Shown: positions 25,919 to 35,088 of the stretch, one piece after another
Numbering within the stretch: the stretch's first letter is position 1
How the letters are laid out: each line of letters begins with the position of its first letter
Assembly (NCBI GenBank): GCA_963790545.1
Contig: CAWBPA010000018.1
Location: 70,793-134,792, forward strand
Reading direction: 5' to 3'
DNA from: DATBJG01 sp963790545
Lineage (GTDB): Bacteria > Acidobacteriota > Vicinamibacteria > Vicinamibacterales > JAMQPK01
DNA length: 64,000 nucleotides
Position numbers and translations under genes: made by a program
Notes under the pieces: generated by a model
The model's database searches: none
Told to the model about the DNA's origin: nothing
Seen by the model: only the letters and a program-made list of their open reading frames with translations

Positions 25919-27262
25919 CTATACAGCGGCGAGCTTCTCTGTCGCCTCGAGATCCTGTCGCAGCGACCGGCCGGACCAGAAGTAGTGGGCAGCGGCCCAG
26001 ATGTTGGTAAGGCCGACGATCACGAGCGCGTACCGGAGCGAGTGCCTCCCATAGTCCGGACCGAGGTAGTCACTGATCCTCCCAACGACCCACGGGCCGA
26101 GGCCAAACCCTATCAATGTCTGGACGAACAACAATAAGGATGTCGCGACCGAACGCATGCGCAACGTCGCGAGCGCCTGCGTCATCGTGAACGATGGGCC
26201 GAAAAATACGGCGGCCAGAAACGTCATGACGGCGAACGAGACGACGAGCATGGAAAGGCTCGAGGCCAGATAGGCGCCGAACTGAAACGGGACCATCGCC
26301 AGTGTGGCCAGTCCGGGCACCCACACGTACCAGCGCCGATCTTTCTTGACCACGCTCATCTTGTCAGCGGCGTACCCACCGAGGAACGTCCCGAGGCCAC
26401 CGATGCCGGCAAAGATCGCAATCCAGCCACCCGCTTCTTGTGCCGTCCATCCGTGCGACCGAATGAAGAACGTCGGATTCCACTGCCCTGCGCCGTACCA
26501 GACGACCGAGTGCAGCGCTGCTGCCAGGCTCAAATGGAGAAACGAGCGGCGCCGCCAGAGATATTTAATAACTTCCCACATGGGTGGCGCTTTGGCACGT
26601 GCCACCGACTGATCAACGTTGTCGGACAATCCGCGCGGCGGTTCCTTAATCGTCAGCCACGCCAGAAGCGCCAGCACGACCCCCGGCAGGCCCACGACTA
26701 TGAAGGTCGCACGCCAGCCGTAGTTCACGTTGCTCCAGCCCGCAAAAGCGGCGCCGATCATGGTGCCGACGGGCACCGCCAGCGCGAAGATGGAGAAGGC
26801 CGTTCCGCGCGCACTCTTCGGAAAGTAGTCCGAGATCAGCGAGTGTGAGGGGGGGCTCCCTCCGGCTTCACCGATCGCCACGCCAACGCGTGCGGCAAAC
26901 AACGTTGCGAAGTTCACGGCCATGCCGCAGAGTGCGGTCATTGCGCTCCAGACGGCCACCGCCAGGGCCAGCACGTTGCGCCGGCTCCATCGATCCGCCA
27001 GGGCGGCAATCGGAATCCCCAGGATCGAATAGAAAATCGCAAACGGAATGCCCCCGAGCAACCCGAGCCGCGCGTCGCTCACGCCCAACTCGAGTTTGAT
27101 CGACTGGAGGTTGACGGCCAGCACCTGCGATCGGTCGATGACGTTGAATATGTACGTCAGGAAGAGCACTCCAAGCACGTAGTTCCGGTACCAGGGAGCC
27201 GAGAGCAGGCTTGACGCCGACGACTGGAGTCGACTCGATGGGGTATCGGTAATCACAGGCAA
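25919..27262 (-). CDS. MFS transporter (organic acid/anion type)
   Basis: About 447 residues with 12 predicted membrane helices and the MFS loop motif DRWSRRNVL after helix 2 (GIPIAALADRWSRR). The region VGVAIGEAGGSPPSHSLISDYFPKSARGTAFS is typical of the spinster/hexuronate-like branch found beside acid dehydratase genes. The start is uncertain: TTG 27262 or GTG 27256; a G-run precedes both. It follows the same strand as the aconitase X genes but is separated from them by the hairpin at 25805. Probably imports the substrate of the island. Confidence 0.85.
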   Translation of the reverse strand: MPVITDTPSSRLQSSASSLLSAPWYRNYVLGVLFLTYIFNVIDRSQVLAVNLQSIKLELGVSDARLGLLGGIPFAIFYSILGIPIAALADRWSRRNVLALAVAVWSAMTALCGMAVNFATLFAARVGVAIGEAGGSPPSHSLISDYFPKSARGTAFSIFALAVPVGTMIGAAFAGWSNVNYGWRATFIVVGLPGVVLALLAWLTIKEPPRGLSDNVDQSVARAKAPPMWEVIKYLWRRRSFLHLSLAAALHSVVWYGAGQWNPTFFIRSHGWTAQEAGGWIAIFAGIGGLGTFLGGYAADKMSVVKKDRRWYVWVPGLATLAMVPFQFGAYLASSLSMLVVSFAVMTFLAAVFFGPSFTMTQALATLRMRSVATSLLLFVQTLIGFGLGPWVVGRISDYLGPDYGRHSLRYALVIVGLTNIWAAAHYFWSGRSLRQDLEATEKLAAV

Positions 27263-27338
27263 GGGGGGCCCCCCAGGTCAAAGGTCAAAGGTCAAAAGTA
27301 AAAGGTTTGAGATAGATTACCCCGTAACGGGATGAACC
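27263..27338. promoter_or_regulatory. Divergent promoter region, MFS / dehydratase
   Basis: 76 bp between the divergent MFS and dehydratase starts; contains direct repeats GGTCAAAGGTCAAAGGTCAAA (7-base period) at about 27278-27297 that could be a regulator site. No clear sigma-70 boxes. Confidence 0.4.
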
Positions 27339-29024
27339 ATGAAAAAAGCCCTGCGAAGTAATTTTGAGCCCGGGTCTCCGCGCGAGGCAGTCCGGCGCGC
27401 GCAATGGAAAGCGCTTGGGCTGACCGATGAAGACCTCCTGAAGCCAAAAATCGCGGTCGTCAACAGCTCATCCGAGCTGGCGATCTGCTTCAGCCACCTC
27501 GACGGAATTGCCAAGGTCGTCAAGGAGGCCGTGCGCGAGGCGGGCGGTTTGCCGTTCGAAATCAGAACGGCGGCCCCGAGCGATTTCATCATCAGCGCCG
27601 GCGCCGCCGGCGGCTACATGCTCGCGAGCCGCGATCTGATCGTCAACGACATGGAGATTGCCGTCGAGGGAGCACAGCTTGACGGGATGGTCTGCCTCTC
27701 GTCGTGCGACAAGACGCCTCCCGCACACCTGATGGCTGCAGGACGCTTCAATATTCCCTCGATCCTCGTCATCTGCGGGTACCAGCCGAGCGGCCACTAT
27801 CAAGGCAAACACGTGGATATCGAAGACGTGTTTCTCGGCTCGGTCCAGGCCATGTTCGGCAAGCTCGAGCGAGAGACTCTGCGCGGCATGTGCGACCATG
27901 CGATCGGGGGGCCAGGCGTCTGCGCCGGGATGGGCACGGCCAACTCGATGCATGTCACCGTCGAAGCGCTTGGCATGAGTCTTCCCGGTGGTGCGCCAGT
28001 GCTGGCCAACAGCCCCAAGATGTTCGACTTTGCCCGTCAGTCCGGACGCCGCATCGTCGAAATGGTGTCGGAGGATCTCAAGCCGCGTGACATCCTCACC
28101 CCAGGGGCGTTTCACAACGCGGCGGCCGCTGTTCTAGCCGTCAGCGGCTCGATCAACTGCATCAAGCATTTGCAAGCCACAGCGGTGGAAAGCGGCGTGA
28201 GCGTGGACGTTTTCAAACTCTTCAACGACCTTGGCGAGAAGGTTCCCGTGCTCAGTGCCGTCAGCCCGAACGGCACCGATACGATTGAAGCGTTCGAAGC
28301 GGCTGGTGGCGCACGGGCCGTCATGAAGCAGCTCGAGTCGCTCCTCGACCGTCAGCCACTCACGGTGACCGGTCGTACCGTGGGCGAGAATCTCGAGAAA
28401 GCGGTCGTCCTCGATCACAAAGTCATTCGACCGCTGACCCACCCGTTTTCAGACAAACCGCCCATTGTCGTGCTCCATGGTTCCCTCGCCCCCGAAAGCG
28501 CCATCGTGAAACTTGGTGTGCGCGACGCAAGTCGAAAAACCCGCTTCTCCGGGCCGGCGATTGTGTACGAAAATCCGCTCGCGGCCATCGAAGGCATTCT
28601 GAAAGGCGAAGTCACCGCGGGACACGTGTTGGTCGCTCGCGGCATGGGGCCAAAAGGCGGACCGGCCATGGCGGGATCGGCATCGCGCGTGGTGTTTGCT
28701 CTGGATTCGGCCGGATTGCAGGACGAAGTGGCGTTCGTCTGCGATGGTCAGTTGTCGGGGCTGTGTCTCAAAGGCTTGACCGTCGCGGAGGTGTCGCCCG
28801 AGTCGGCTGTCGGAGGTCCCTTATCGCTCGTTCAGAACGGCGATCGCATCAGCATCGACGTGGACGCGCACGCGCTCGACCTGGAAGTCCCCGAATCCGA
28901 GCTTGCGGCCCGGAGGGCCAGGCTCGGAGAGCCGGCACTCCCAAAGTCGACGGGGTATCTGTCGATCTACCAGCGAAGCGTGCAGCCGATGTCGACCGGC
29001 GCGGTGCTGATCAAGAAGGACTAG
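27339..29024 (+). CDS. IlvD/Edd family dehydratase
   Basis: 561 residues. Cluster ligands are in VCLSSCDKTPPAHLMAA and GGPGVCAGMGTANSM, with the substrate loop FARQSGRRIVEMV and C-terminal GPKGGPAMAGSASRVVFALDSAGL, all characteristic of IlvD/Edd [Fe-S] dehydratases. It differs from housekeeping IlvD in details such as ICGYQPSGHYQGKHVDIED and lies in a catabolic context, so a sugar-acid or other hydroxy-acid dehydratase is more likely than branched-chain amino acid synthesis. Followed by the solute-binding protein gene after 30 bp. Confidence 0.85.
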   Translation: MKKALRSNFEPGSPREAVRRAQWKALGLTDEDLLKPKIAVVNSSSELAICFSHLDGIAKVVKEAVREAGGLPFEIRTAAPSDFIISAGAAGGYMLASRDLIVNDMEIAVEGAQLDGMVCLSSCDKTPPAHLMAAGRFNIPSILVICGYQPSGHYQGKHVDIEDVFLGSVQAMFGKLERETLRGMCDHAIGGPGVCAGMGTANSMHVTVEALGMSLPGGAPVLANSPKMFDFARQSGRRIVEMVSEDLKPRDILTPGAFHNAAAAVLAVSGSINCIKHLQATAVESGVSVDVFKLFNDLGEKVPVLSAVSPNGTDTIEAFEAAGGARAVMKQLESLLDRQPLTVTGRTVGENLEKAVVLDHKVIRPLTHPFSDKPPIVVLHGSLAPESAIVKLGVRDASRKTRFSGPAIVYENPLAAIEGILKGEVTAGHVLVARGMGPKGGPAMAGSASRVVFALDSAGLQDEVAFVCDGQLSGLCLKGLTVAEVSPESAVGGPLSLVQNGDRISIDVDAHALDLEVPESELAARRARLGEPALPKSTGYLSIYQRSVQPMSTGAVLIKKD

Positions 29025-29054
29025 CGAACCTATAAAAGGACGTAGGAGAACACA

Positions 29055-29822
29055 ATGAAACTCAATCGCTCACATGTCGTGGCGCTGACTCTCACGCTTC
29101 TGTGGATTCTCGTGCAGCCGGCCTCTCTGGCGGCTGGTGAAATCACCGTCTTGTGCTCCAACGGAATCAAGGCCGTGATGGAGGACCTCGTGCCGAAGTT
29201 TGAAAAGGCCACGGGACACAAGGTCGTGATCGAGTACAACCTCGCAGCCGTACTGAAACAAAAGATTGAAGGTGGGACAGCGTTCGACCTGGCGATCCTG
29301 ACACCACCACTGGTTGACGATCTCATCAAGCAGGGCAAGGTTGCGGCCGATTCGCGCACCATGCTGGCCCGCTCGGGCCTCGGCCTTCTGATTCGTGCCG
29401 GCGGTCACAAGCGAGACATCAGCTCCACAGACGCCTTCAAGCGCACGCTGCTCGAGGCAAAGTCCATCGCATACGCCAAGGTCGGGGCCAGCGGAGTCTA
29501 TTTTGCCGAGCTCGTGCAGAAGCTGGGCGTGGCCGATGCGCTCAAGTCCAAGTCCAGGCTGACCGCCACCGGCGAGGAGGTCGGCGAATCGGTCGCGCGA
29601 GGCGACGTGGAGCTAGGTGTGCTGCCGTTGAGTGAGATTCTTCCGGTCAAGGGAGCCGAGCTGCTCGGCATGTTCCCTGCCGACGTCCAGAACTACATCG
29701 TCATGACCGCGGGGGTCAGCGCCGGAGCGAAGCAGGGCCAGGTGGCAAGAGAGCTCATCAAGTTCGTCACGGCCCCTGCCGCGCTCCCGGTGATCAAAGC
29801 AAAGGGGATGGAGAGGGGCTGA
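29055..29822 (+). CDS. ModA-like periplasmic solute-binding protein
   Basis: 255 residues: signal peptide (VVALTLTLLWILVQPASLAAG), then the type II binding fold with ITVLCSNGIKAVMEDLVPKFEKATGHKVVIEY and GTAFDLAILTPPLVDDLIKQGK as in molybdate-type binding proteins. No permease or ATPase gene lies near it. GTAGGAG sits 7 bp before the ATG. Co-directional with the dehydratase; more likely an organic-anion binder than a molybdate binder, but this is inference. Confidence 0.8.
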   Translation: MKLNRSHVVALTLTLLWILVQPASLAAGEITVLCSNGIKAVMEDLVPKFEKATGHKVVIEYNLAAVLKQKIEGGTAFDLAILTPPLVDDLIKQGKVAADSRTMLARSGLGLLIRAGGHKRDISSTDAFKRTLLEAKSIAYAKVGASGVYFAELVQKLGVADALKSKSRLTATGEEVGESVARGDVELGVLPLSEILPVKGAELLGMFPADVQNYIVMTAGVSAGAKQGQVARELIKFVTAPAALPVIKAKGMERG

Positions 29823-29830
29823 TCGAATCG

Positions 29831-29880
29831 AACGGGGTAAGACCCCCCTACATTTTCGTAATAGGGTCTGACCCCAATTC
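29831..29880. repeat. GGGGTCTGACCCC-type palindromic repeat
   Basis: GGGGTAAGACCCC (29834-29846) and GGGTCTGACCCC (29864-29875) lie about 20 bp apart in a convergent intergenic gap. Sequences of this type are common as REP-like elements in many genomes. Confidence 0.6.
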
Positions 29881-29881
29881 T

Positions 29882-31177
29882 CTATTTCACAATTGCTTGC
29901 ATCACGGCGTTTTCGAACTCAGGTCTCATGTCACGCACTGGTGTCTGGATCATGAGAATCGCGACGATCTCTTCCTTCGGATCAACCCAGAAATGGGTGC
30001 CGTACGCGCCGCTCCAGCCAAAGCTTGCATCGGAGAGTCGCGAGCCGCCCGCCACCGCGTGATTGACAACGCGGACGCTCAGCCCGTAGGCCTCGCCGAC
30101 CTGCCGGCCTGGCAATGTGTCAGGGATGTGAATCGCTGCCATCAAGTCGACGGTTCTGGGGCTCAAAATCCGTCTGCCGTTGAACTCGCCGCCGTCCAGG
30201 AGCATCTGACCAAATTTGAAGTACTCCTCGGCTGTCGAGATGAGACCACCCGCGCCCATGAAGTAAACCCTGCTCTGCATCGAGTTGGGGTTTGCGTTTT
30301 TCTGTAAGCCGTTCGGCGACACTACGTAGGGCGTAGGCATGCGAGGCTCGAGCGTTTCGGTCGCGTAGAACGACACCTCTTTCATCCCAAGCGGATCGAA
30401 CAGGCGCTGACGCAGAAACTGATCGAAGTTCTGACCGGACACGATTTCGACAATCCGCCCCAGCGTGTCGAACCCTGCCTGCGCGCTGTATGCCCATCGC
30501 GTGCCCGGCTGAAATTCGAGCGGAGTCGAGCCCAATCGGGGAATGTAATCGGCCAAGGTATCGGTGGGCGTCCTCGCCACCTTCCTTGCCTCGCTGCTGC
30601 TCATCGGGCCGCTCACAAGGCCTGAGGTGTGCGTCAGCAGATCGCGAATCGTAATCTCGCGCTCGGCGGGCACCATATGGAAGCGAGGCGCAGGAGGCGG
30701 TCCACCCGCTGTCTGTCCGTTGGTGGCGGGTCCAGATCCCGCTTCGAGCGGCTGCGCGATCGCGACCTTCATATCCTTGAACTGCGGGATGTATCTGGAG
30801 ACCGGATCCGTAAGCCGGACTTTCCCTTCTTCCAGCATCATCATGATGGCCACGCCGGCAACGGGCTTGGTCATCGAAGCGATGCGGAACACCGCATCCC
30901 GTGACATCGGCTTCTTGGATTCGATATCCATCACACCGTGTGCTTCGAGATGCGCGATCCGTCCCTTACGCGCCACGAGCGTCACACCGCCGGAGATCTC
31001 GCCTGCGGCAATGCGCTTTTGCATCATCGCGCTGATCCTGGCGAGCCGCTCCGTCGAGAGCCCGACTTCTTCGGGCTTGGTTGTGACGAGCTCGGCGGCC
31101 CACGGCAAGGCCACGAGCGCGACCAACATCACACAGAGGGCCACGGCGATCCTTGGGGAACGGAGCGTCTCCTTCAT
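29882..31177 (-). CDS. Exported class C beta-lactamase-fold serine hydrolase
   Basis: 431 residues: signal peptide (AVALCVMLVALVALPWAAE), SxxK nucleophile S101-M-T-K104, second motif Y-S-A in RWAYSAQAGFDTLGRIVE, and a C-terminal GWSGAYGTHFWVDP in place of the K-T-G box, as is common for esterase/peptidase members in acidobacteria. The ATG at 31177 is used because GAGGG lies just upstream; a longer frame adds 16 unlike residues. Likely an esterase or D-amino acid peptidase rather than an antibiotic-resistance enzyme. Confidence 0.85.
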   Translation of the reverse strand: MKETLRSPRIAVALCVMLVALVALPWAAELVTTKPEEVGLSTERLARISAMMQKRIAAGEISGGVTLVARKGRIAHLEAHGVMDIESKKPMSRDAVFRIASMTKPVAGVAIMMMLEEGKVRLTDPVSRYIPQFKDMKVAIAQPLEAGSGPATNGQTAGGPPPAPRFHMVPAEREITIRDLLTHTSGLVSGPMSSSEARKVARTPTDTLADYIPRLGSTPLEFQPGTRWAYSAQAGFDTLGRIVEIVSGQNFDQFLRQRLFDPLGMKEVSFYATETLEPRMPTPYVVSPNGLQKNANPNSMQSRVYFMGAGGLISTAEEYFKFGQMLLDGGEFNGRRILSPRTVDLMAAIHIPDTLPGRQVGEAYGLSVRVVNHAVAGGSRLSDASFGWSGAYGTHFWVDPKEEIVAILMIQTPVRDMRPEFENAVMQAIVK

Positions 31178-31244
31178 ACAACCCTCTTTCTTTAATGTGG
31201 CGGGGATCTGAGTGCCGTCAATCATAGCCCAGAGTCGCCGTTAA

Positions 31245-31344
31245 GCAGGGCTAAAGCCCTGCGCTACGTATGCCGGCCTTCAACATCGTACGTAATGCGC
31301 AGGCCAGGCGTCGTCTCGTACGTAGCGCAGGCCTTTAGGCCTGC
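31245..31344. repeat. Two inverted GTAGCGC/CTTTAG palindromes
   Basis: GCAGGGC-TAAA-GCCCTGC (31245-31262) followed by GCTACGTA, and in the opposite orientation CGTAGCGC then GCAGGCC-TTTA-GGCCTGC (31321-31344). The two copies face each other around about 55 bp. Their stems differ from each other but each is fully paired. Confidence 0.75.
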
Positions 31345-31404
31345 CGAGCGGATATAAAATATCCTCGCCTTTGCGCGGACTTCGAAACAACCGGGAGGAT
31401 GGAT

Positions 31405-32946
31405 ATGCGAAGCGTGCACCATGTGATCGCAGTCGCTCTCGCGACAGCTGGACTGACGGCGTGCTCGAGCACACCCACGACACGGCAACTCGCGCAGGAT
31501 GCGGTGACGGCCATGGGGGGGACTGAGAAACTGCGGTCCATTCAGACCCTTGTCATGAAAGACGGCACGGGGACCCGCACGCGGCTGGGACAGACCGTGC
31601 GCGTGGGCGACCAAGAGATGCCCGCACAGCTGACGAAGGTCGTGGAAATTGCGGACCTCGCCAACGGCCGCGCGTCGCTCGACTACGAGCTCCGCAGCGG
31701 CGACTTTACGCAGCATCGCCACGAGATTCTGACAAAGCTTGGCGAGGGCGCCGGAGGCAAGCCGGTCGGTATCGAAATCGTCGGCACTCGTCCCGTCGTT
31801 GCGACCGCGCCAAGTGGACTCTTCAGCTGGGGAACGCAAAATTCACCCGAGTTCCTCCTTCGACGCAATGTCGTCAGCATCATGCTGGCCGCTGCCGAGA
31901 CCGGCGCCGACACAGCAGCTATGGACAAGGACTTCAACGGCCAGACGCTGAAGTACGGAATGGCGAAATCGCGATCGGGCGAGGATGTTGGCCTGTATTT
32001 CGATCCGAATACCAAACTGTTGATGGGGTTCGAGGTGACGGACACCGAATCGATGCTCGGGGATGTACCGGCTCAGTACATGCTTGCCGACTACAAAGCG
32101 GTCGACGGTATCAGCCTTCCGCACAAGATCACGATTCGTAAAGGCGATCAGGACTATTCGGACGTGCAATTCGCGTCGATGGCTATCAACGATCCCGCAG
32201 CTCAGCAGACATTTGCCATTCCGGAAGCGGCGGCAAAGGAAGCTGAGCAGGCGGCTACGACGGACGACTACTCACCGGTTGCCATCACAAAGATCGCCGA
32301 GGGTCTACACTTCGTGCGGGCCTACTCGCACAACAGCATGCTCGTGGAGTTCCCAAAGTTTCTGACGCTCGTGGAAGCGCCGTACACCGAAGCTCAAAGC
32401 AAGACGCTGGCCCGTGTCGTTCAGGAGCAATTCCCCGGCAAGCCCATTCAGTACGCGGCGGTCACGCATCATCACTACGATCACACCGGCGGGGTCCGAG
32501 GCATTGCCGCAATTGGTGCGACAATTCTTGTGGAGAAAGGTCATGAGCCGGCGTTGCGCGCGATTCTGGAGGCACCGCATACCAATCCCGCCGACGAGCT
32601 TGCGACTCGCCGCGCGGCACAACAGCCAACCGGCTCGATTGAGGCGTACGAGGGCAAGAAAGTGATTGCCGACGGTGGTCAGAGCCTCGAGCTCCACGCG
32701 ATCACCGGTTCCCCGCACGTCGAACCGATGGTCGTGGCCTACGTCCCCAAGCCTGGCGCATTATTTCAAAGCGATCTGTTTTTTCCCGGTACTGGAGGCA
32801 ACTTCAGTCCGGAGGCGCAGTATCTTCTGGACTCGGTTCGCAAGCTGGGCCTGCGCGTCACCACCAATGTGGGAGGTCACGGCGGCGTCGGGAAGTTTGA
32901 CGAGCTGGTGAAAGCGGGAACTCCGCCAGCAGCGAAAACCAATTGA
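31405..32946 (+). CDS. Lipoprotein with C-terminal metallo-beta-lactamase domain
   Basis: 513 residues: lipoprotein signal (VALATAGLTAC), an N-terminal ~270-residue LolA/LppX-like beta domain (AMGGTEKLRSIQTLVMKDG ... LFSWGTQNSPEFLLRRN), then a metallo-beta-lactamase domain with zinc motif THHHYDHTGG. A downstream His is in GSPHVEPMVV and an Asp in FQSDLFF. The ATG at 31405 has GGAGG 6 bp upstream; the ATG at 31399 overlaps the ribosome site. Probably an outer-membrane-anchored hydrolase; substrate unknown. Confidence 0.8.
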   Translation: MRSVHHVIAVALATAGLTACSSTPTTRQLAQDAVTAMGGTEKLRSIQTLVMKDGTGTRTRLGQTVRVGDQEMPAQLTKVVEIADLANGRASLDYELRSGDFTQHRHEILTKLGEGAGGKPVGIEIVGTRPVVATAPSGLFSWGTQNSPEFLLRRNVVSIMLAAAETGADTAAMDKDFNGQTLKYGMAKSRSGEDVGLYFDPNTKLLMGFEVTDTESMLGDVPAQYMLADYKAVDGISLPHKITIRKGDQDYSDVQFASMAINDPAAQQTFAIPEAAAKEAEQAATTDDYSPVAITKIAEGLHFVRAYSHNSMLVEFPKFLTLVEAPYTEAQSKTLARVVQEQFPGKPIQYAAVTHHHYDHTGGVRGIAAIGATILVEKGHEPALRAILEAPHTNPADELATRRAAQQPTGSIEAYEGKKVIADGGQSLELHAITGSPHVEPMVVAYVPKPGALFQSDLFFPGTGGNFSPEAQYLLDSVRKLGLRVTTNVGGHGGVGKFDELVKAGTPPAAKTN

Positions 32947-32956
32947 TGACTGAATC

Positions 32957-32996
32957 TTCCAACGCTGTGGACGCCGAGGACGCGGAGACCGCAGAG
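32957..32996. repeat. Half copy of CGCAGAG-type repeat
   Basis: CCAACGCTGTGGACGCCGAG followed by GACGCGGAGACCGCAGAGA resembles one arm of the hairpin at 25805-25888; no paired arm follows. Confidence 0.5.
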
Positions 32997-33022
32997 AATT
33001 CTCTATTTGGTCACGCGACGAT

Positions 33023-33048
33023 GTAGCGCGGGGGCTTCAGCCCCCGCG
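33023..33048. repeat. GTAGCGC palindrome
   Basis: GTAGCGC then GCGGGGGC-TTCA-GCCCCCGC. Same layout as the CTTTAG family, with TTCA in the loop. Confidence 0.75.
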
Positions 33049-33086
33049 TCTGTGGCCTGTATCAGTACATTGGTGAGGAGGCCGAA

Positions 33087-34199
33087 GTGAAAACGTTCGT
33101 CAAAATTCTCGGTGTCGTGGCGCTCGTTGTGAGCGTCGCGCCGCTGGTGTCCGCGCAGTGGCCGTCATTCCCGACCCCTGATGTGCCCAAGACGGCTGAC
33201 AGCAAGCCGAATCTCACCGCACCAGCACCGAGGATGCCCGATGGAAAACCGGACCTGTCCGGCATCTGGGAGAATGGACCTCTGGGCTTCGGACCGCAGG
33301 AGCCAGCGCCTCCGGCCGGCGAGCCTCCGCTTGCCACGTTCTTCGATGTGGGCGCCGGGTTCAAAGAAGGGTTGCCGCTCCGCCCGTGGGCGGCCGAGCT
33401 CCTCAAGAAACGTCGAGAAGACCATTCCAAGGACAATCCCGACGCGCATTGCCTGCCGATGGGCCTGCTGCAGTTTCACGAGCATCCCCAGCCCAGGAAG
33501 ATCGTTCAGACTCCAAAGTTGATCGTGATCATTTACGAGGCCAACTACGGGCTTCGGCAGATTTTTCTGGATGGGCGGCCGCTGCCGACCAACGACCCGC
33601 AACCATGGTGGTACGGCTATTCGATTGGAAGGTGGGAAGGCGACACACTAATCGTCGAGACAACAGGATTGCTTGACGGCGGATGGCTCGACATCATCGG
33701 CAGCCCGCTGACCGACCAGGCGAAGATCACCGAGCGGTTTCGGCGTCTGAATTTTGGCACCCTGCAGATCGACGTCACCATTGACGATCCGAAGGCGTAC
33801 ACCCGGCCGTTTACGGTCCGGTTCAATCAGCGCCTGACGCTCAACGAGGAGCTGATCGAGTTCATCTGCAACGAGAACGAACGATCCGCCGCGCATCTGC
33901 TCGGCAAGGATGTCGCCCCGCTTACGCCAAGCCTTACCCTGGACGCGAAGGTGTTCGACGGGTATGCCGGACGCTATCAGATGGCACCGGGCACGTTCGC
34001 GACATTCAGTCGCAAGGGGAACCAGTTCTTTGCCCAGTTCGGCAACTTGCCGCCATTTGAGATCTTTGCCGCAAACCAGCGCGAGTTTTTCTTGAAGGTC
34101 ATCGACACGAGGTTTACATTCGAAGTCGATGCCAGTGGACGTGCGACGGCTGTGGTCATACACACCGACGCCGACCGGCGCGCCCCACGGGTTCCGTAG
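33087..34199 (+). CDS. Secreted PDLSG-W family protein
   Basis: 370 residues: signal peptide (VVALVVSVAPLVSAQ), proline-rich stretch with GKPDLSGIW, then NPDAHCLPMGLLQFH, IIYEANYGLRQIFLDGRPLP, and YSIGRWEGDTLIVETTG, the blocks shared with the genes at 34222 and 41245. A ~90-residue C-terminal domain (VFDGYAGRYQMAPGTFATFSRKGNQFFAQ) resembles the C-terminal beta domain of serine-hydrolase-linked DUF3471-type proteins. The family is hugely expanded in acidobacteria and has no known function. Confidence 0.75.
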   Translation: MKTFVKILGVVALVVSVAPLVSAQWPSFPTPDVPKTADSKPNLTAPAPRMPDGKPDLSGIWENGPLGFGPQEPAPPAGEPPLATFFDVGAGFKEGLPLRPWAAELLKKRREDHSKDNPDAHCLPMGLLQFHEHPQPRKIVQTPKLIVIIYEANYGLRQIFLDGRPLPTNDPQPWWYGYSIGRWEGDTLIVETTGLLDGGWLDIIGSPLTDQAKITERFRRLNFGTLQIDVTIDDPKAYTRPFTVRFNQRLTLNEELIEFICNENERSAAHLLGKDVAPLTPSLTLDAKVFDGYAGRYQMAPGTFATFSRKGNQFFAQFGNLPPFEIFAANQREFFLKVIDTRFTFEVDASGRATAVVIHTDADRRAPRVP

Positions 34200-34221
34200 A
34201 ATTGTCCCGCCGGGCCTGACG

Positions 34222-35088
34222 CTATTTGCCGGGCGCCGGCGCTTTAGAGATCGGCGGCGGCAGCGGCGCGGGATCGATGTAGCCGCGCGTCCCATCCGGC
34301 CGGATCGGACCTGGGCCAAAGCCCAAGTGGTCCCTGTTGACGTTATTCTCGCTGCACGAGTATTCCTGGAGCTCCTCGTCGGGTTGCCCGAGAACCCACG
34401 TCCGTGAGTACGTGAAGGGTCGGGTGTAGAACTTAGGATCTTCAATCAGGGTCTCGACGTGAATGTGGTCTGCATCCGGTCTCGTCCAGCGCTCGACCAC
34501 GTGCAAGGCATCACTGTGAGGGTTGGCGTTCTCGTCGATCCAGACTTTCTCGTCCTTGAACCCGATCGAATCGATCACGAGGGTGTCGCCCTCCCAACGC
34601 CCAAGCTCCTCGCCAAAGAAGGAAGGATCGGGATCGTCAGAGTGTTTCCGGTTGGAATCGATCGGTATCAGACGGAAGTAGCTGTACCAATACATGAACG
34701 AGATCTTGTTGGCGCCCTGCAGGATCTCGAACGGTAGGCCGCTGGCATTGTGCCGCGGGATTCCGCCAATGATGCACAAGGCCTCGGGGTCGATGGTCTT
34801 GGTGAGGTTGTACTGAAGCGCAGCCTCGCCGGCAGCCGTGAGCGGCAGCTTCCATCCCGGCAGATCTTTGCCGATATTGCCGACCGGCCTCGTATCGCGC
34901 GTGCCTTTCCAGTATCCACTGAGATCCGGTCGTCCACTTGCCGTTCGAGGCGTCGGCCGTGGTGTCGCGGACTTGACGTCAACCACGGTCAGGCTTCGCT
35001 CGCCCTGGCCAGACACCAAATTCGAATCATGTAACATGATCGCCACGATGGCCACCGCGCCGGCGACGCGAAGAAGGTGTGGTGTCAT
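34222..35088 (-). CDS. Secreted PDLSG-W family protein, short form
   Basis: 288 residues: signal peptide (VAGAVAIVAIMLHDSNLVSGQ), GRPDLSGYW, EALCIIGGIPRHN, and LGRWEGDTLVIDSIGFKDEKVWID, i.e. the family core without the C-terminal beta domain. Its ATG overlaps the stop of the DUF6152 gene (ATGA at 35085-35088), so the two are translationally coupled, which is a recurring arrangement in acidobacteria by my recollection. Confidence 0.75.
   Translation of the reverse strand: MTPHLLRVAGAVAIVAIMLHDSNLVSGQGERSLTVVDVKSATPRPTPRTASGRPDLSGYWKGTRDTRPVGNIGKDLPGWKLPLTAAGEAALQYNLTKTIDPEALCIIGGIPRHNASGLPFEILQGANKISFMYWYSYFRLIPIDSNRKHSDDPDPSFFGEELGRWEGDTLVIDSIGFKDEKVWIDENANPHSDALHVVERWTRPDADHIHVETLIEDPKFYTRPFTYSRTWVLGQPDEELQEYSCSENNVNRDHLGFGPGPIRPDGTRGYIDPAPLPPPISKAPAPGK

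Noticed and set aside
27278..27297. GGTCAAA direct repeats as a proven regulator site
   Set aside because: Short low-complexity repeat with no linked regulator gene; kept only as a note in the promoter entry.
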